From JAQUPP01 sp041649955 (GTDB lineage: Bacteria > Patescibacteriota > Patescibacteriia > UBA2591 > JAQUPP01), in assembly GCA_041649955.1 (NCBI GenBank), contig JBAZMD010000002.1, positions 50,332 through 114,331 of the forward strand: DNA of 64,000 nucleotides. The letters run 5' to 3'. Positions 1 through 8,622 of the stretch are shown here, one piece after another (the stretch's first letter is position 1; each line of letters starts with the position of its first letter). Under the pieces are notes generated by a model that saw nothing but the letters and a program-made list of their open reading frames with translations, was not told the DNA's origin and did not search any database. Made by a program: the position numbers and the translations under genes.

Positions 1-95
1 TAATTTTTTTCGTAGATTTTACCATATAACTATTATTTTTATTAAAAATAAAGTTTTAAAATTTGGTATTATTTAGAAATTAGGTCAATTAGAAA

Positions 96-1376
96 TTAGG
101 CATTTTTACCAAGCTCTTCCTCAATCTCCATTAATCGATTATATTTTGCCACTCGTTCTCCTCTGTTTGGCGCGCCTGCTTTGATAAAATCAGCGCCGAC
201 CGCCACGGCCAAATCAGAAATAAAATCATCGCTTGTTTCGCCGGAACGATGAGAAATAACAATTTTATAATTATTTGCCTGGGCCAATTTAATGCAATTT
301 ATCGTTTCAGTCAAAGTACCGATTTGATTTGGTTTGATTAAAATAGAATTTGCCGCTCTTTCTTCAATGCCCTTTTTTAAATGATCAATATTGGTGGTGA
401 ATAAATCATCGCCGACAATCATAATTTTTTGCAAACGCGCATGAAGATCTCTCCAGCCGGCCCAGTCGTCTTCTGATAAACCGTCTTCAATGGAAATAAT
501 CGGATATTTTTCAACCCAAGTTTGATATAAGGCAGTCAAATCTTGAGATGATAATTTTTTATTTTCAAAAACATATTTTTTTTCGTTAACATCATAAAAT
601 TCTGAAGCCGCCACGTCTAAGGCAAAAACTATATCTTGACCTATTTTAAATCCCGCCTCTTGAGCCGCGGACATCAAAACTTTCAGCACTTCTTCATTAT
701 TTTTAAAGCTTGGCGCGAAGCCGCCCTCATCTCCCACGGCTACTGAAAAACCGTAAGTGCTCTTAATAATATTTTTAAGTATTTGAAAAAATTCCGCGCT
801 TAATCTTATTCTTTCTTTGAATAATCGGTCGGGTTGATTTTTAAAATTTTCAGCCAAAGGCACGATCATAAATTCTTGAATATCTAATTTATTGTCAGCA
901 TGCCTTCCTCCATTAATCACATTAAGCATCGGAATAGGAAGTTTGTAAGTTTGTAAGTTTGTAAGCTGGTAAGTCTCGCAAATATATTTATATAAAGGAA
1001 TATTTTGCGATTTTGCGCCAACTCGAGCACAAGCCAAAGAAACTCCCAAAATGGCATTAGCGCCTAATTTGTTTTTATTCGGCGTTCCATCCAAATCAAT
1101 CATTAATTTATCAATTTCTTGAGGATTTGGTTCGTGTCCGATTAAAGCCGGAGCAATTATTTTTTCCACATTTTCACAAGCATTTAATACACCCTTGCCG
1201 CCATAACGGTTTAAACTATTATCTCTTAATTCAAGCGCTTCGTGTATGCCGGTTGAGGCTCCGGAAGGAATTGCGGCTTTGGATTCCATCCCATTTTCCA
1301 AAATAACTTTAACCTCAAGAGTCGGATTGCCTCTTGAATCTAAAATTTCGCGAGCAAAAATATTTTTAATTTTCAT
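96..1376 (-). CDS. eno: Enolase
   Basis: Converts 2-phosphoglycerate to phosphoenolpyruvate in the cytoplasm (lower glycolysis). The 426-residue length is normal for bacteria. Visible family motifs are GASTG near residue 40, VGDEGGFAP (acid catalyst loop), SIEDGLSEDDW and GDDLFTTN (Mg2+ ligands), IKPNQIGT (catalytic Lys) and SHRSGET. It lies 18 bp behind pgk on the same strand, so the two are probably one operon. No Shine-Dalgarno is seen before the ATG. Residues about 132-146 (QLTNLQTYKL) are encoded by a run of GTTTGTAA-like repeats just before the conserved PIPMLNVINGG stretch, which looks like an in-frame repeat insertion in a loop. Confidence 0.98.
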   Translation of the reverse strand: MKIKNIFAREILDSRGNPTLEVKVILENGMESKAAIPSGASTGIHEALELRDNSLNRYGGKGVLNACENVEKIIAPALIGHEPNPQEIDKLMIDLDGTPNKNKLGANAILGVSLACARVGAKSQNIPLYKYICETYQLTNLQTYKLPIPMLNVINGGRHADNKLDIQEFMIVPLAENFKNQPDRLFKERIRLSAEFFQILKNIIKSTYGFSVAVGDEGGFAPSFKNNEEVLKVLMSAAQEAGFKIGQDIVFALDVAASEFYDVNEKKYVFENKKLSSQDLTALYQTWVEKYPIISIEDGLSEDDWAGWRDLHARLQKIMIVGDDLFTTNIDHLKKGIEERAANSILIKPNQIGTLTETINCIKLAQANNYKIVISHRSGETSDDFISDLAVAVGADFIKAGAPNRGERVAKYNRLMEIEEELGKNA

Positions 1377-1394
1377 GGTTTCTATTATTAGTTA

Positions 1395-2705
1395 TTAGTT
1401 AATTAATGGCTTAATGCCGGGCAATATTTTTCCTTCCAAAAATTCCAACATTGCTCCCCCGCCGGTGGAAACAAACACATGCGCTGACCCATACTGACTT
1501 AACACTGACTTACGCTGACGATTTCCGTGTAAGTCTGTGTTTTTGTCCGTGTTAGTCTGTGCTTGCCGCAGAGCGGCGATTGTTTCTCCGCCGCCAATAA
1601 TAATTTTGGCCTTGCGATTATTTAAAATAGTTTTAGCTATTTTTTTTGTTCCTTGATTATAAAATTGTTCTTCAAAAAGACCCATTGGACCGTTCCAAAC
1701 AATTGTTTTGGCGGTTTTAAGATATTTTTTAAATAATTCAACGGTTTTAGGACCAATATCAAAAATTCTAAAATCGCCGCCAAATTTATGATCTATTTTT
1801 TTTGTTTCTTTAATTAAAGATTTATTATCCAATTTTATTTTAGAATCTTGAGGTAAAATAATTTTTCCATTTTTAGCCAATTTTTTCGCCACTTCAATCA
1901 TCCTTGGTTCATAAAATGAGGCTCCGATATTAACTCCTTTTATTTTCAAAAAAATATTGGCCAAGGCTCCGCCGATTAAAATCTGATCAGCTTTTTTAGC
2001 TAAATTTTTTATGGTTTTTATTTTGGTGGAAATTTTAACTCCGCCCATTAAAACTATAAATGGATGAATCGGTTTGGCTAGAATTTGACTTAGATTTTCA
2101 ACTTCTTTAGCCAGACGAAAACCGGCATAGGCCGGCAAATAACGGGTAATTGCCGAAACCGAAGCGTGCGCCCGGTGGCAAACAGAAAAAGCCTCATTAA
2201 CGTATAAATCGGCCAGCTCGGCTAATTGCTTGGCAAATTTTAAATCATTTTTTTCTTCCCCGGCGTAAAAACGGAGATTTTCCAATAAAATAATTTCTCC
2301 CGGTTTCATTACCTTAATCGCTTTTTTGACTTTTTCGCCAACGCAATCATCAATAAATTTAACATGAAGCATGGAACCTAGAACATGTAACCTATTAATA
2401 TATTTTGCTACCGGTTTTAAACTATATTTATTTTTGAATTCTCCGACGCTTCGGTCGGAGCCCCGACCTATTGGCGTCGGGGTTGAATTTTGTATTTGTT
2501 TCAGATTTTTAAATGGATCCCCTATGTGACTAATTAAAATAACAATGGCTTTTTTTTGAATTAAATATTTAACAGTTTCCATGCTGGCCTGAATGCGCGC
2601 GTCATTAATAACCCGTCCGTTTTTTATCGGACAATTAAAATCAACTCTTACCAGTACCCTTTTTCCTTTTAAATTTTTAATTTCTTTAATTGTTTTTAAC
2701 TTCAT
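1395..2705 (-). CDS. pgk: Phosphoglycerate kinase with in-frame repeat insertions
   Basis: Makes ATP and 3-phosphoglycerate from 1,3-bisphosphoglycerate and ADP in glycolysis. Family motifs are RVDFNCP at the N-terminus, IILLENLRFY, VWNGPMGLFE and STGGGAMLEFLEG near the C-terminus. At 436 residues it is longer than the usual ~390-400. The excess is explained by three low-complexity insertions: residues ~74-88 encoded by two GC-rich hairpins, a short LHVLGSMLHV segment, and residues ~381-406 encoded by a dispersed repeat. Catalytic motifs are untouched, so the enzyme is probably active. It is first in a pgk-eno unit. A promoter lies so close that the 5' leader is only about 6 nt, with no Shine-Dalgarno. 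Confidence 0.96.
   Translation of the reverse strand: MKLKTIKEIKNLKGKRVLVRVDFNCPIKNGRVINDARIQASMETVKYLIQKKAIVILISHIGDPFKNLKQIQNSTPTPIGRGSDRSVGEFKNKYSLKPVAKYINRLHVLGSMLHVKFIDDCVGEKVKKAIKVMKPGEIILLENLRFYAGEEKNDLKFAKQLAELADLYVNEAFSVCHRAHASVSAITRYLPAYAGFRLAKEVENLSQILAKPIHPFIVLMGGVKISTKIKTIKNLAKKADQILIGGALANIFLKIKGVNIGASFYEPRMIEVAKKLAKNGKIILPQDSKIKLDNKSLIKETKKIDHKFGGDFRIFDIGPKTVELFKKYLKTAKTIVWNGPMGLFEEQFYNQGTKKIAKTILNNRKAKIIIGGGETIAALRQAQTNTDKNTDLHGNRQRKSVLSQYGSAHVFVSTGGGAMLEFLEGKILPGIKPLIN
1485..1562 (-). repeat. Dispersed repeat family A, copy in pgk
   Basis: Coding-strand units resemble CACGGACTAACACGGAC and are translated as TNTDKNTDLHG. Related copies occur at 4221-4296, 53211-53270 and 58900-58944. 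The frame used avoids the TAA that the repeat carries in another frame. Confidence 0.75.
2441..2482. repeat. Two tandem GC-rich hairpins inside pgk
   Basis: Positions 2441-2460 form a 7-bp stem (CTCCGAC/GTCGGAG) with loop GCTTCG. Positions 2461-2482 form a second 7-bp stem (CCCCGAC/GTCGGGG). Both are translated in frame in pgk. An 18-nt match to the first hairpin, in inverse orientation, occurs inside pth at 57891-57908, so this is a dispersed REP-like unit. Confidence 0.7.
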
Positions 2706-2717
2706 AATTTTAATATT

Positions 2718-2746
2718 ATTATAACATAAAAACCAATCATCTACAA
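2718..2746 (-). promoter_or_regulatory. Promoter of pgk-eno, near-leaderless
   Basis: On the minus strand, TTGTAG, a 17-nt spacer and TATAAT preceded by TG (extended -10). The start point predicted about 7 nt downstream leaves a leader of about 6 nt before the pgk ATG, and no Shine-Dalgarno is present. Confidence 0.6.
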
Positions 2747-2760
2747 GCTTAAAATGTAAA

Positions 2761-2788
2761 GAAGGGACGAAAATTTTTCCGTCCCTTC
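2761..2788 (-). terminator. Hairpin terminator of the 148-residue gene
   Basis: 9-bp stem GAAGGGACG/CGTCCCTTC with an A/T-rich loop, just past the stop codon of the upstream minus-strand gene. It is followed on the minus strand by a T-rich tract (TTTACATTTT). It separates that gene from pgk. Confidence 0.65.
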
Positions 2789-2802
2789 TCTTGTTGGCAA
2801 TT

Positions 2803-3249
2803 TTAATTTTTTAACGGCCAATACTTTATTGTTAGTTCAAACACTTTCTCTATTCTTTCTTTCAAATAATCGTGAGAAAATATTCCATCTTTAGCGGAAT
2901 AAATAAGAGCACCCACAATAATATGCACCGGTTCACTGGTTAATCCTATTCTCATCCATCTTGTACCATCTATTTTAAAAACAGGAAGATCGAAAAGTTC
3001 GTGCAATTTCTTTTTTAATTGATCTGTCTCTCCTCCCAAAAGGCCACATTGCAGTTCCACGCCTATTACTGCCTTTTCTCCAACAGTCGCAGTTCTGAAA
3101 ATACTCATAAAAGGGATCTCCAAAGTTTTTAAACAAACAATAGCGGTAATAACTCCTCCCGGCTGTAAAGTGTGAGAAATCTCCAATTCTTCTAAAATTT
3201 CTTCAAGTCTTTTTAATACTTCGTCTAACTTAATCTTGTCATTTTTCAT
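2803..3249 (-). CDS. Protein of unknown function, 148 residues
   Basis: I do not recognise the family. It is a soluble, mixed alpha/beta-looking protein without signal peptide or membrane segment. The N-terminus (residues 1-25) is a charged amphipathic helix, followed by two hydrophobic strand-like stretches (VITAIVCL, VHIIVGALIYSA). The ATG is preceded by a strong Shine-Dalgarno (AAAGGAGGAAG), unlike most genes here. It has its own promoter, whose -35 lies in the last codons of the upstream O-antigen ligase gene, and its own terminator, so it forms a self-contained transcription unit. Confidence 0.8.
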   Translation of the reverse strand: MKNDKIKLDEVLKRLEEILEELEISHTLQPGGVITAIVCLKTLEIPFMSIFRTATVGEKAVIGVELQCGLLGGETDQLKKKLHELFDLPVFKIDGTRWMRIGLTSEPVHIIVGALIYSAKDGIFSHDYLKERIEKVFELTIKYWPLKN

Positions 3250-3282
3250 TCTTCCTCCTTTTAGCTTAAATAGCTATCTATA

Positions 3283-3310
3283 AGAATAGCTATTTTTTAT
3301 TTTTTGTCAA
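3283..3310 (-). promoter_or_regulatory. Promoter of the 148-residue gene
   Basis: Minus-strand TTGACA (inside the final codons of the upstream gene), a 16-nt spacer and TATTCT. An imperfect hairpin (AAATAGCTAT/ATAGCTATTT) lies at 3268-3294 and overlaps the -10 region. Confidence 0.5.
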
Positions 3311-5588
3311 TGCTTTCCTGTTCCAACAATTGCCTAACCTGCTGAACCGCTTGCGGGTTTTTGCTTTCCATTTCATTGAAAATTTTCTCAGCTGTGGCTT
3401 GATCGCCGCCCTTAGCGTAAATCAAAGCGCAACCCAATTGGGAAGTTAAATTGTCAGGTTGCAGGCGAACAGCCCTGCCGCAAAAATCAAAAGCATTTCC
3501 AAAATCTTCAATTTCGGCATAAGCTCGGGCAATATTAAAATCAATACCTTCTTTATAATAACCTAGCTCTCTGGCTTTATTTATTGCGTCGGTGGCTTCT
3601 TTATTTTTACCCCAAACTAAATAAGCTTGCGCTAAATTCCAATATGATTCCCCTATTTTGTCATCAAAATTAACCGCTTCTTGAATAGTGCTGACGGCCT
3701 TTTCATATTCTCCCTTATAAAGATAAGTTCTGCCTAATTCAAAATAAACTTGCTGGCGTTTTGGCGAAAGTTCTGTCGCCTTTTTTAAAACTTCTTCCGC
3801 TTTATCAAGATACGCTTTATTATATTTTGAACCCAAATTATACAACTGGCCTAAATATAAATAATTTCTCACATCGCGAGGATGTTCTTGAATGCTTTTT
3901 TCAAACTCTTTAATGACAAAATCCTTGCCTTGCTGCAAAACAGCCGGATCAAGATTTGACTGACCCGGGAATTCAACAATAGTTTTAGCCAGTTGCGTCC
4001 TGATTTCGGGATTTATAAAAATCGAGTTGGCTAAAGATTTTTTATACCAATCAATGCCTGCTTTTAAATCAACTCTAGAAGCGGAAATTCCAATAACCGC
4101 CGCCTTACTCTGAACAAAAGGCTCAAGATTAAATTTATAAATTGACCATGGCAAAAAAATAATAATCAAAAAAATCAAAATTGGAAGCGGAAATACATTA
4201 ACTTGTAACTTATTTAATTGTTGTCCGTGTTTAGTTCCGCGTGAGTCCGCGTTTAGTTCGCGTAAGTCTGTGTCAAGTTCGCGTGAGTCCTTGTTCGTTG
4301 TTATAAAATAAGTTAGAGCCAGACCAAAATAAAAAATAATCAAAGGAGCGGGTGTATCAAAAACAGTTAGATTCTGGATAAAATAAGCCAAAAACATGCA
4401 AGCGAATAATGCACCGCAAATTCTATATTTATTCGCAGCATTCTCCCTGCGTTTCCGTAATAGCAGCCAAAAAACCGTCCCAAAAACCGCTAAATAAGCC
4501 ACTGTACCGACACTGCCGGTTAAAGTCAATAAATCTATAACTTGATTGTGCGAACGATCAAACCAAGTATTTTCCTGACCTAAACCTAAATAATGAGGAC
4601 TATAATACTTGTTAAAAATTATATTATAATTCTCCCAGCCCCAGCCTAAAATCGGTTTTTCTTTAAAGCCCTGCCAGCCGGCTTGCCAAACAATTGTTCG
4701 CTCGCTCGCGCTGCCGGTCAAATAAACAAGCCTCATAATAAAAACCGGCGCCTTATAAATCCATGGTTTTTCTTTTTGAGTTTGAAGAAAAAATATTCCG
4801 CTGATCGCAACCAATACCAATAAAATAAAAATGGAAATAAAAATTAATTTCAACTTTTTATTTCGCAGGTTTAAAATTAAATAACCCAAAAATAATATAA
4901 ATGATAATCCAAAAGCAAGCATTACTCCGCGTGAAGCGGCAAAAAGAATAATAGCTAAATTAAAAAAAACAAGAAAAACAGCCAAAATTCGCCAAAAATA
5001 TTTTTTCTCGGAGAACAACAAAAATCCGGATAAAAAAATATGGAGCATGGCGTAAACCGCCAAAAAAATCGGATTGCCGAGTGTTGCTGTCATTTGAGGA
5101 TTATTTTCTTTCAATAAGAATTTTAATCCGAATTTTTGGCCCATACCGTATAATCCAATTAAAAAAGAACAAATCAAACTTGTCCAAATTAATTTTCGCC
5201 AATCCTGCCATTTTTTAAAACAACTGGTTAAAATTAAAAACCATAAATAAAAATGAATCAAAGTTAAAATACCGGTCATTCTTTCTTGGGTTGACCAAAA
5301 AGAGCGCGAAATATCAATGCCGGTCAGCATTGTTAAAATCAAAACGCCCATAAATGCCGTTAAACTGAAAATTAAAGGATTTTTCCAAGCCGGCCGATAA
5401 TTTTTATCATAAATAGCCAAAAACAGCCAAGCGGCAAAAATAATTTCCACTAAAATCCTGAAAAATATAATTTTGCCGAAAATGTAAGGGTATAAAGTAT
5501 ATTGATAAACCAAAAGCGGCAAAAATAAAATTAGACAAGATCCGTAATGAATAATCTTCAAGCAAATTTTTTCCAATGTTTTAGACAT
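3297..5588 (-). CDS. O-antigen ligase (Wzy_C) fused to a TPR domain
   Basis: Inner-membrane protein of 763 residues that should transfer or polymerise lipid-linked glycan. Residues ~15-430 hold about 11 membrane segments. Between them is the Wzy_C-type periplasmic loop with ILGWGWENYNIIF and the DRSHNQVIDLL stretch (conserved Arg/His). Residues ~540-755 are TPR repeats (YLYLGQLYNLG, VYFELGRTYLYKGEYEKA, SYWNLAQAYLVWGK). Residues ~431-455 are encoded by a dispersed repeat and fall in the linker between the last conserved region and the TPRs. The start overlaps the stop of the flippase gene by 8 bp (translational coupling). A split version of the same architecture lies at 51106-53462. Confidence 0.85.
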   Translation of the reverse strand: MSKTLEKICLKIIHYGSCLILFLPLLVYQYTLYPYIFGKIIFFRILVEIIFAAWLFLAIYDKNYRPAWKNPLIFSLTAFMGVLILTMLTGIDISRSFWSTQERMTGILTLIHFYLWFLILTSCFKKWQDWRKLIWTSLICSFLIGLYGMGQKFGLKFLLKENNPQMTATLGNPIFLAVYAMLHIFLSGFLLFSEKKYFWRILAVFLVFFNLAIILFAASRGVMLAFGLSFILFLGYLILNLRNKKLKLIFISIFILLVLVAISGIFFLQTQKEKPWIYKAPVFIMRLVYLTGSASERTIVWQAGWQGFKEKPILGWGWENYNIIFNKYYSPHYLGLGQENTWFDRSHNQVIDLLTLTGSVGTVAYLAVFGTVFWLLLRKRRENAANKYRICGALFACMFLAYFIQNLTVFDTPAPLIIFYFGLALTYFITTNKDSRELDTDLRELNADSRGTKHGQQLNKLQVNVFPLPILIFLIIIFLPWSIYKFNLEPFVQSKAAVIGISASRVDLKAGIDWYKKSLANSIFINPEIRTQLAKTIVEFPGQSNLDPAVLQQGKDFVIKEFEKSIQEHPRDVRNYLYLGQLYNLGSKYNKAYLDKAEEVLKKATELSPKRQQVYFELGRTYLYKGEYEKAVSTIQEAVNFDDKIGESYWNLAQAYLVWGKNKEATDAINKARELGYYKEGIDFNIARAYAEIEDFGNAFDFCGRAVRLQPDNLTSQLGCALIYAKGGDQATAEKIFNEMESKNPQAVQQVRQLLEQESIDKK
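4221..4296 (-). repeat. Dispersed repeat family A, copy in the O-antigen ligase gene
   Basis: Tandem units like ACTCACGCGAAC and ACGCGGACTC, read in frame as TNKDSRELDTDLREL. The units are homologous to those at 1485-1562 and 53211-53270 and are read in the same phase. Confidence 0.75.
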
Positions 5589-7020
5589 TTTTAAATAAAA
5601 TTAAACTTTTAACTTTCATTAATTCTTCTTTTGAAATTATTTTCAATAAACAAGCGCTTAAAAAATAAGAACCGATGCCGATTAAAATTAAAACAACCAA
5701 GTGGCATTTATTTTGTAAAAGCAAAATCAGGCCGCTCATAATCAAACACGATAAAAAAATACCGCCGATTTTTTTTATAAAATATCTCTTATGAATCTTG
5801 ATTAATTTTAAAACCCAACATAATTCTATAACAAATAAAAATAAATAACTGATTAAAAAAGCAATGGCTATTCCGATTTGAGCCAATCTTGGAATTAAAA
5901 TTACGGCAAAAATAATTAAAACAGATACGCCGATTCCCTGATTAATCATATTAATTTTTTGCCGATTGCAAGCGTTAAGCAAAGTAATAGCCAATACATC
6001 AAAGAAAGTAAAAGGCAAGGCTAAAATTAAAATTTTTAGAATAATAGAAGCCGGAAGATAATTTGGTCCATAAAAAAGGGTGATTAAAGAATTACTGAGT
6101 ATTATTGTACCAAAAACAATTGGTAAAATAATTAATAATAAATAAAAAAGCGCTTCTTGAAAAATCCGAGAAGTTTCTTGCTTTGAAGAAAAAAAATGTC
6201 TGCTTAAAGCAGGATAAATAGCGCTGCTGAAGGCCACTGGGATTAAAGCTAAAATAACATTGGGCAATTTTTTAGCTGCGTTATAAAGGCCAACCATCGT
6301 ATCATTGCCGAGATGCGAGAGTAAAATTGTGTCAATATTGACATATAAAGTGGCAAAAATACCGGCAATAAAAAATGGCAAGCTAAGTTTCATTAATTGT
6401 TTAATCTCCGGTAAATCAAAAGTAAATTTAAACCAAAGTCCGGTTTGTCTTTTAAAAAATTTCAAACTATTAATCAGATAAATCGCGTTGGCGCAAATAT
6501 ATGGAAGAATCATTAAAAGCAAGCCAACCTTCAGCTTCATTAAAATTACGCCGACAATTACCAGAGTTGTCTGAGATAAAATTGTTCCCAAGGCTTCATA
6601 TTTAAAATTAAAATGTCCGCGAAAAACCTGATAAAAAGTTGAGCCAAATGAACCAAGAATTGATGAAATAACGACCAAATAAGTTAAATTTTGAATAATA
6701 ACAGAATAATGCAACAAACGAACCAAGAAAAAAATAATTAAACAAGAAAGTAAACTGACCACTAATTTAAATCCTAAAATATTATTTAAATATTTTTGCG
6801 TTTTTTCTCTATCACGGGCTATTTCGCGAGTCATCACGCCGCCAAAACCAAAATCTATAAAAATCAAAAGCATGCCGACCAAGGCAAAAACAAACATATA
6901 CTTGCCGAAGTTTTCCACTCCCAAATAACGAGCCAAAATAAAATAATAAACCGCGGCCATCAATTTTTGATAGACCTGAGCCACTAATAAATAAAAAGTA
7001 TTTTGGGTAGTTGAAACCAT
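5581..7020 (-). CDS. Polysaccharide flippase, Wzx/MATE-like
   Basis: Integral membrane protein of 479 residues with 12-14 predicted membrane segments. It belongs to the polysaccharide biosynthesis (PST/Wzx) exporter family and probably flips undecaprenyl-linked repeat units across the membrane. The N-terminal FARYLGVENFGKY-like stretch (ARYLGVENFGKYMFVFALV) and the FIDFGFGGVMTREIARD segment are typical. It is divergent from the polysaccharide locus that starts at 7273 and is translationally coupled to the O-antigen ligase gene behind it. No Shine-Dalgarno is seen. The function is inferred from family and neighbourhood. Confidence 0.9.
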   Translation of the reverse strand: MVSTTQNTFYLLVAQVYQKLMAAVYYFILARYLGVENFGKYMFVFALVGMLLIFIDFGFGGVMTREIARDREKTQKYLNNILGFKLVVSLLSCLIIFFLVRLLHYSVIIQNLTYLVVISSILGSFGSTFYQVFRGHFNFKYEALGTILSQTTLVIVGVILMKLKVGLLLMILPYICANAIYLINSLKFFKRQTGLWFKFTFDLPEIKQLMKLSLPFFIAGIFATLYVNIDTILLSHLGNDTMVGLYNAAKKLPNVILALIPVAFSSAIYPALSRHFFSSKQETSRIFQEALFYLLLIILPIVFGTIILSNSLITLFYGPNYLPASIILKILILALPFTFFDVLAITLLNACNRQKINMINQGIGVSVLIIFAVILIPRLAQIGIAIAFLISYLFLFVIELCWVLKLIKIHKRYFIKKIGGIFLSCLIMSGLILLLQNKCHLVVLILIGIGSYFLSACLLKIISKEELMKVKSLILFKNV

Positions 7021-7087
7021 AAAAAATATTTTAATTATCTGAAAAAAAATAATAGATAGATAACACTATACCATATTTATGACGGTG

Positions 7088-7219
7088 GACAAGCCCCCAC
7101 ACCATAACTTATCATTAACATTTTGAATAAAAAAATTATAAAAGCGAAGCCGCTTCGCTTTTATCTTCCACTTTTAAAAAAGTCTTACGCTGAGTTTGGT
7201 GTGGAGGCAAGCCCTTGTC
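7088..7219. repeat. Inverted-repeat element upstream of the polysaccharide locus
   Basis: The left end 7088-7104 (GACAAGCCCCCACACCA) is the inverse complement of 7197-7219 apart from a 6-nt insertion. Inside is a perfect 12-bp hairpin (ATAAAAGCGAAG/CTTCGCTTTTAT, 7138-7164). It fills most of the 252-bp gap between two divergent genes and abuts the -35 of the plus-strand promoter. No target duplication is visible. Confidence 0.55.
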
Positions 7220-7242
7220 TGATTCTAAAAAGATAGTATAAT
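7215..7242 (+). promoter_or_regulatory. Likely promoter of the polysaccharide locus
   Basis: TTGTCT, a 16-nt spacer and TATAAT, about 30 nt before the first ATG. A second TATAAT at 7258-7263 has no good -35. The -35 overlaps the right arm of the inverted-repeat element. Confidence 0.5.
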
Positions 7243-7272
7243 TTCTTTCATAATATTTATAATATTAAAGAT

Positions 7273-8571
7273 ATGAAAAATTTAGAAACATTAATTAAAA
7301 ATAAAAAAGCTAAAATTACGATCATCGGACTCGGTTACGTGGGATTGCCATTGGCTGTGGTATTAGCCGAACAAGGATTCAGAGTTTTCGGTTTTGACGT
7401 TCAAAAGAACAAAGTTAAATTAGTCAATCAAGGTCATTCTTATATCGCCGATATTTCTTCGGCTGATTTGCAAGGAGTTCTTAAATCTAAAAAATTTTCA
7501 GCCACCACTGACAAAAAAATTCTAAAACTCGCTGATGTGATTATTATTTGCGTTCCTACTCCGCTGGATAAATATAAACAGCCCGACATTACTTATATTC
7601 AATCCACGGTTAAAGAAATCGCTCGTTTTATCAGAAAGGGGCAATTAATAATTTTGGAAAGCACTACCTACCCCGGAACAACGCGCGAAGTTATTTTGCC
7701 TGTTCTCCAAAAATCCGGTTTAAAAGTGGGAAAAGATTTCTTTTTGGCTTTTTCTCCGGAACGAATTGATCCGGGCAATCAAAAATTCAATGTCAGAAAT
7801 GTTCCCAAAGTAGTCGGCGGCATTACTCCTAAATGCACTAAGCTTACAAATTTAGTTTATAGATCATTCTTAGATAAAGTTTTTAAAGTTTCTTCGCCTG
7901 AAGCCGCGGAAATGACTAAAATTCTTGAAAATACTTTCCGAATAGTTAATGTTTCAATGATTAACGAATTGGCTCTTTTATGTGGAAAAATGGGTATTGA
8001 TATTTGGGAAGTGATTGAAGCGGCTAAAACAAAGCCTTATGGATTTATGCCATTTTATCCCGGACCCGGAATCGGTGGACACTGCATCCCCTTGGATCCG
8101 TTTTATCTTTCATGGAAAGCCAAAGAATACGGGTTTTATACAAGATTTATAGAATTGGGAGGTGAAATCAACGATCAAATGCCCCATTTTGTCGTGACTA
8201 AAGTTATTTCCGGACTTAATCAGCATAAAAAATCTTTAAACGGGGCCAAGATTTTGGTTTGGGGCGTTGCTTATAAAAAAGACGTGGCTGATCCAAGAGA
8301 ATCAGCTTCTTATCATGTTATTCGCGATCTCTGGAAAAAGGGAGCCAATGTGGAATATTTTGATCCATATATTCCGGAATTTAAAATTGATAATAAAAAT
8401 TTAAAATCCATTGAATATCAGCCGAAAAATCTTAAACATTATGATTGTGTTTTAATTTTAGCCGATCATTCCAATCTCAATTATGACGAAGTGGCCAAGA
8501 AATCACTCTTGGTGGTTGACACGCGCAATGCCATTAAAAATAGAAAGTTTAAAAATGTGTTGTGGCTGTAA
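7273..8571 (+). CDS. wbpA: UDP-N-acetyl-hexosamine 6-dehydrogenase (WbpA/WecC type)
   Basis: NAD-dependent four-electron oxidation of a UDP-sugar C6 hydroxyl to the uronic acid. 432 residues. The Rossmann motif GLGYVGLPLA is near residue 20, EST and PER motifs lie mid-protein, and the catalytic cysteine is in GPGIGGHCIPLDP (near residue 263). The presence of the WbpB, D and E enzymes and a 2-epimerase a few genes on points to UDP-GlcNAc or UDP-ManNAc as substrate rather than UDP-glucose. It is the first gene of the plus-strand polysaccharide locus. Confidence 0.9.
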   Translation: MKNLETLIKNKKAKITIIGLGYVGLPLAVVLAEQGFRVFGFDVQKNKVKLVNQGHSYIADISSADLQGVLKSKKFSATTDKKILKLADVIIICVPTPLDKYKQPDITYIQSTVKEIARFIRKGQLIILESTTYPGTTREVILPVLQKSGLKVGKDFFLAFSPERIDPGNQKFNVRNVPKVVGGITPKCTKLTNLVYRSFLDKVFKVSSPEAAEMTKILENTFRIVNVSMINELALLCGKMGIDIWEVIEAAKTKPYGFMPFYPGPGIGGHCIPLDPFYLSWKAKEYGFYTRFIELGGEINDQMPHFVVTKVISGLNQHKKSLNGAKILVWGVAYKKDVADPRESASYHVIRDLWKKGANVEYFDPYIPEFKIDNKNLKSIEYQPKNLKHYDCVLILADHSNLNYDEVAKKSLLVVDTRNAIKNRKFKNVLWL

Positions 8572-8622
8572 ATTAATTTATTATAATCAATTGTATCACA
8601 TAAAATACTATTAAATAATTTT

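Noticed and set aside
3268..3294. Terminator hairpin behind the O-antigen ligase/TPR gene
   Set aside because: The stem is A/T-rich and the T-run lies on the plus strand, where no gene ends. It overlaps the promoter of the next gene, so a terminator role is not supported.
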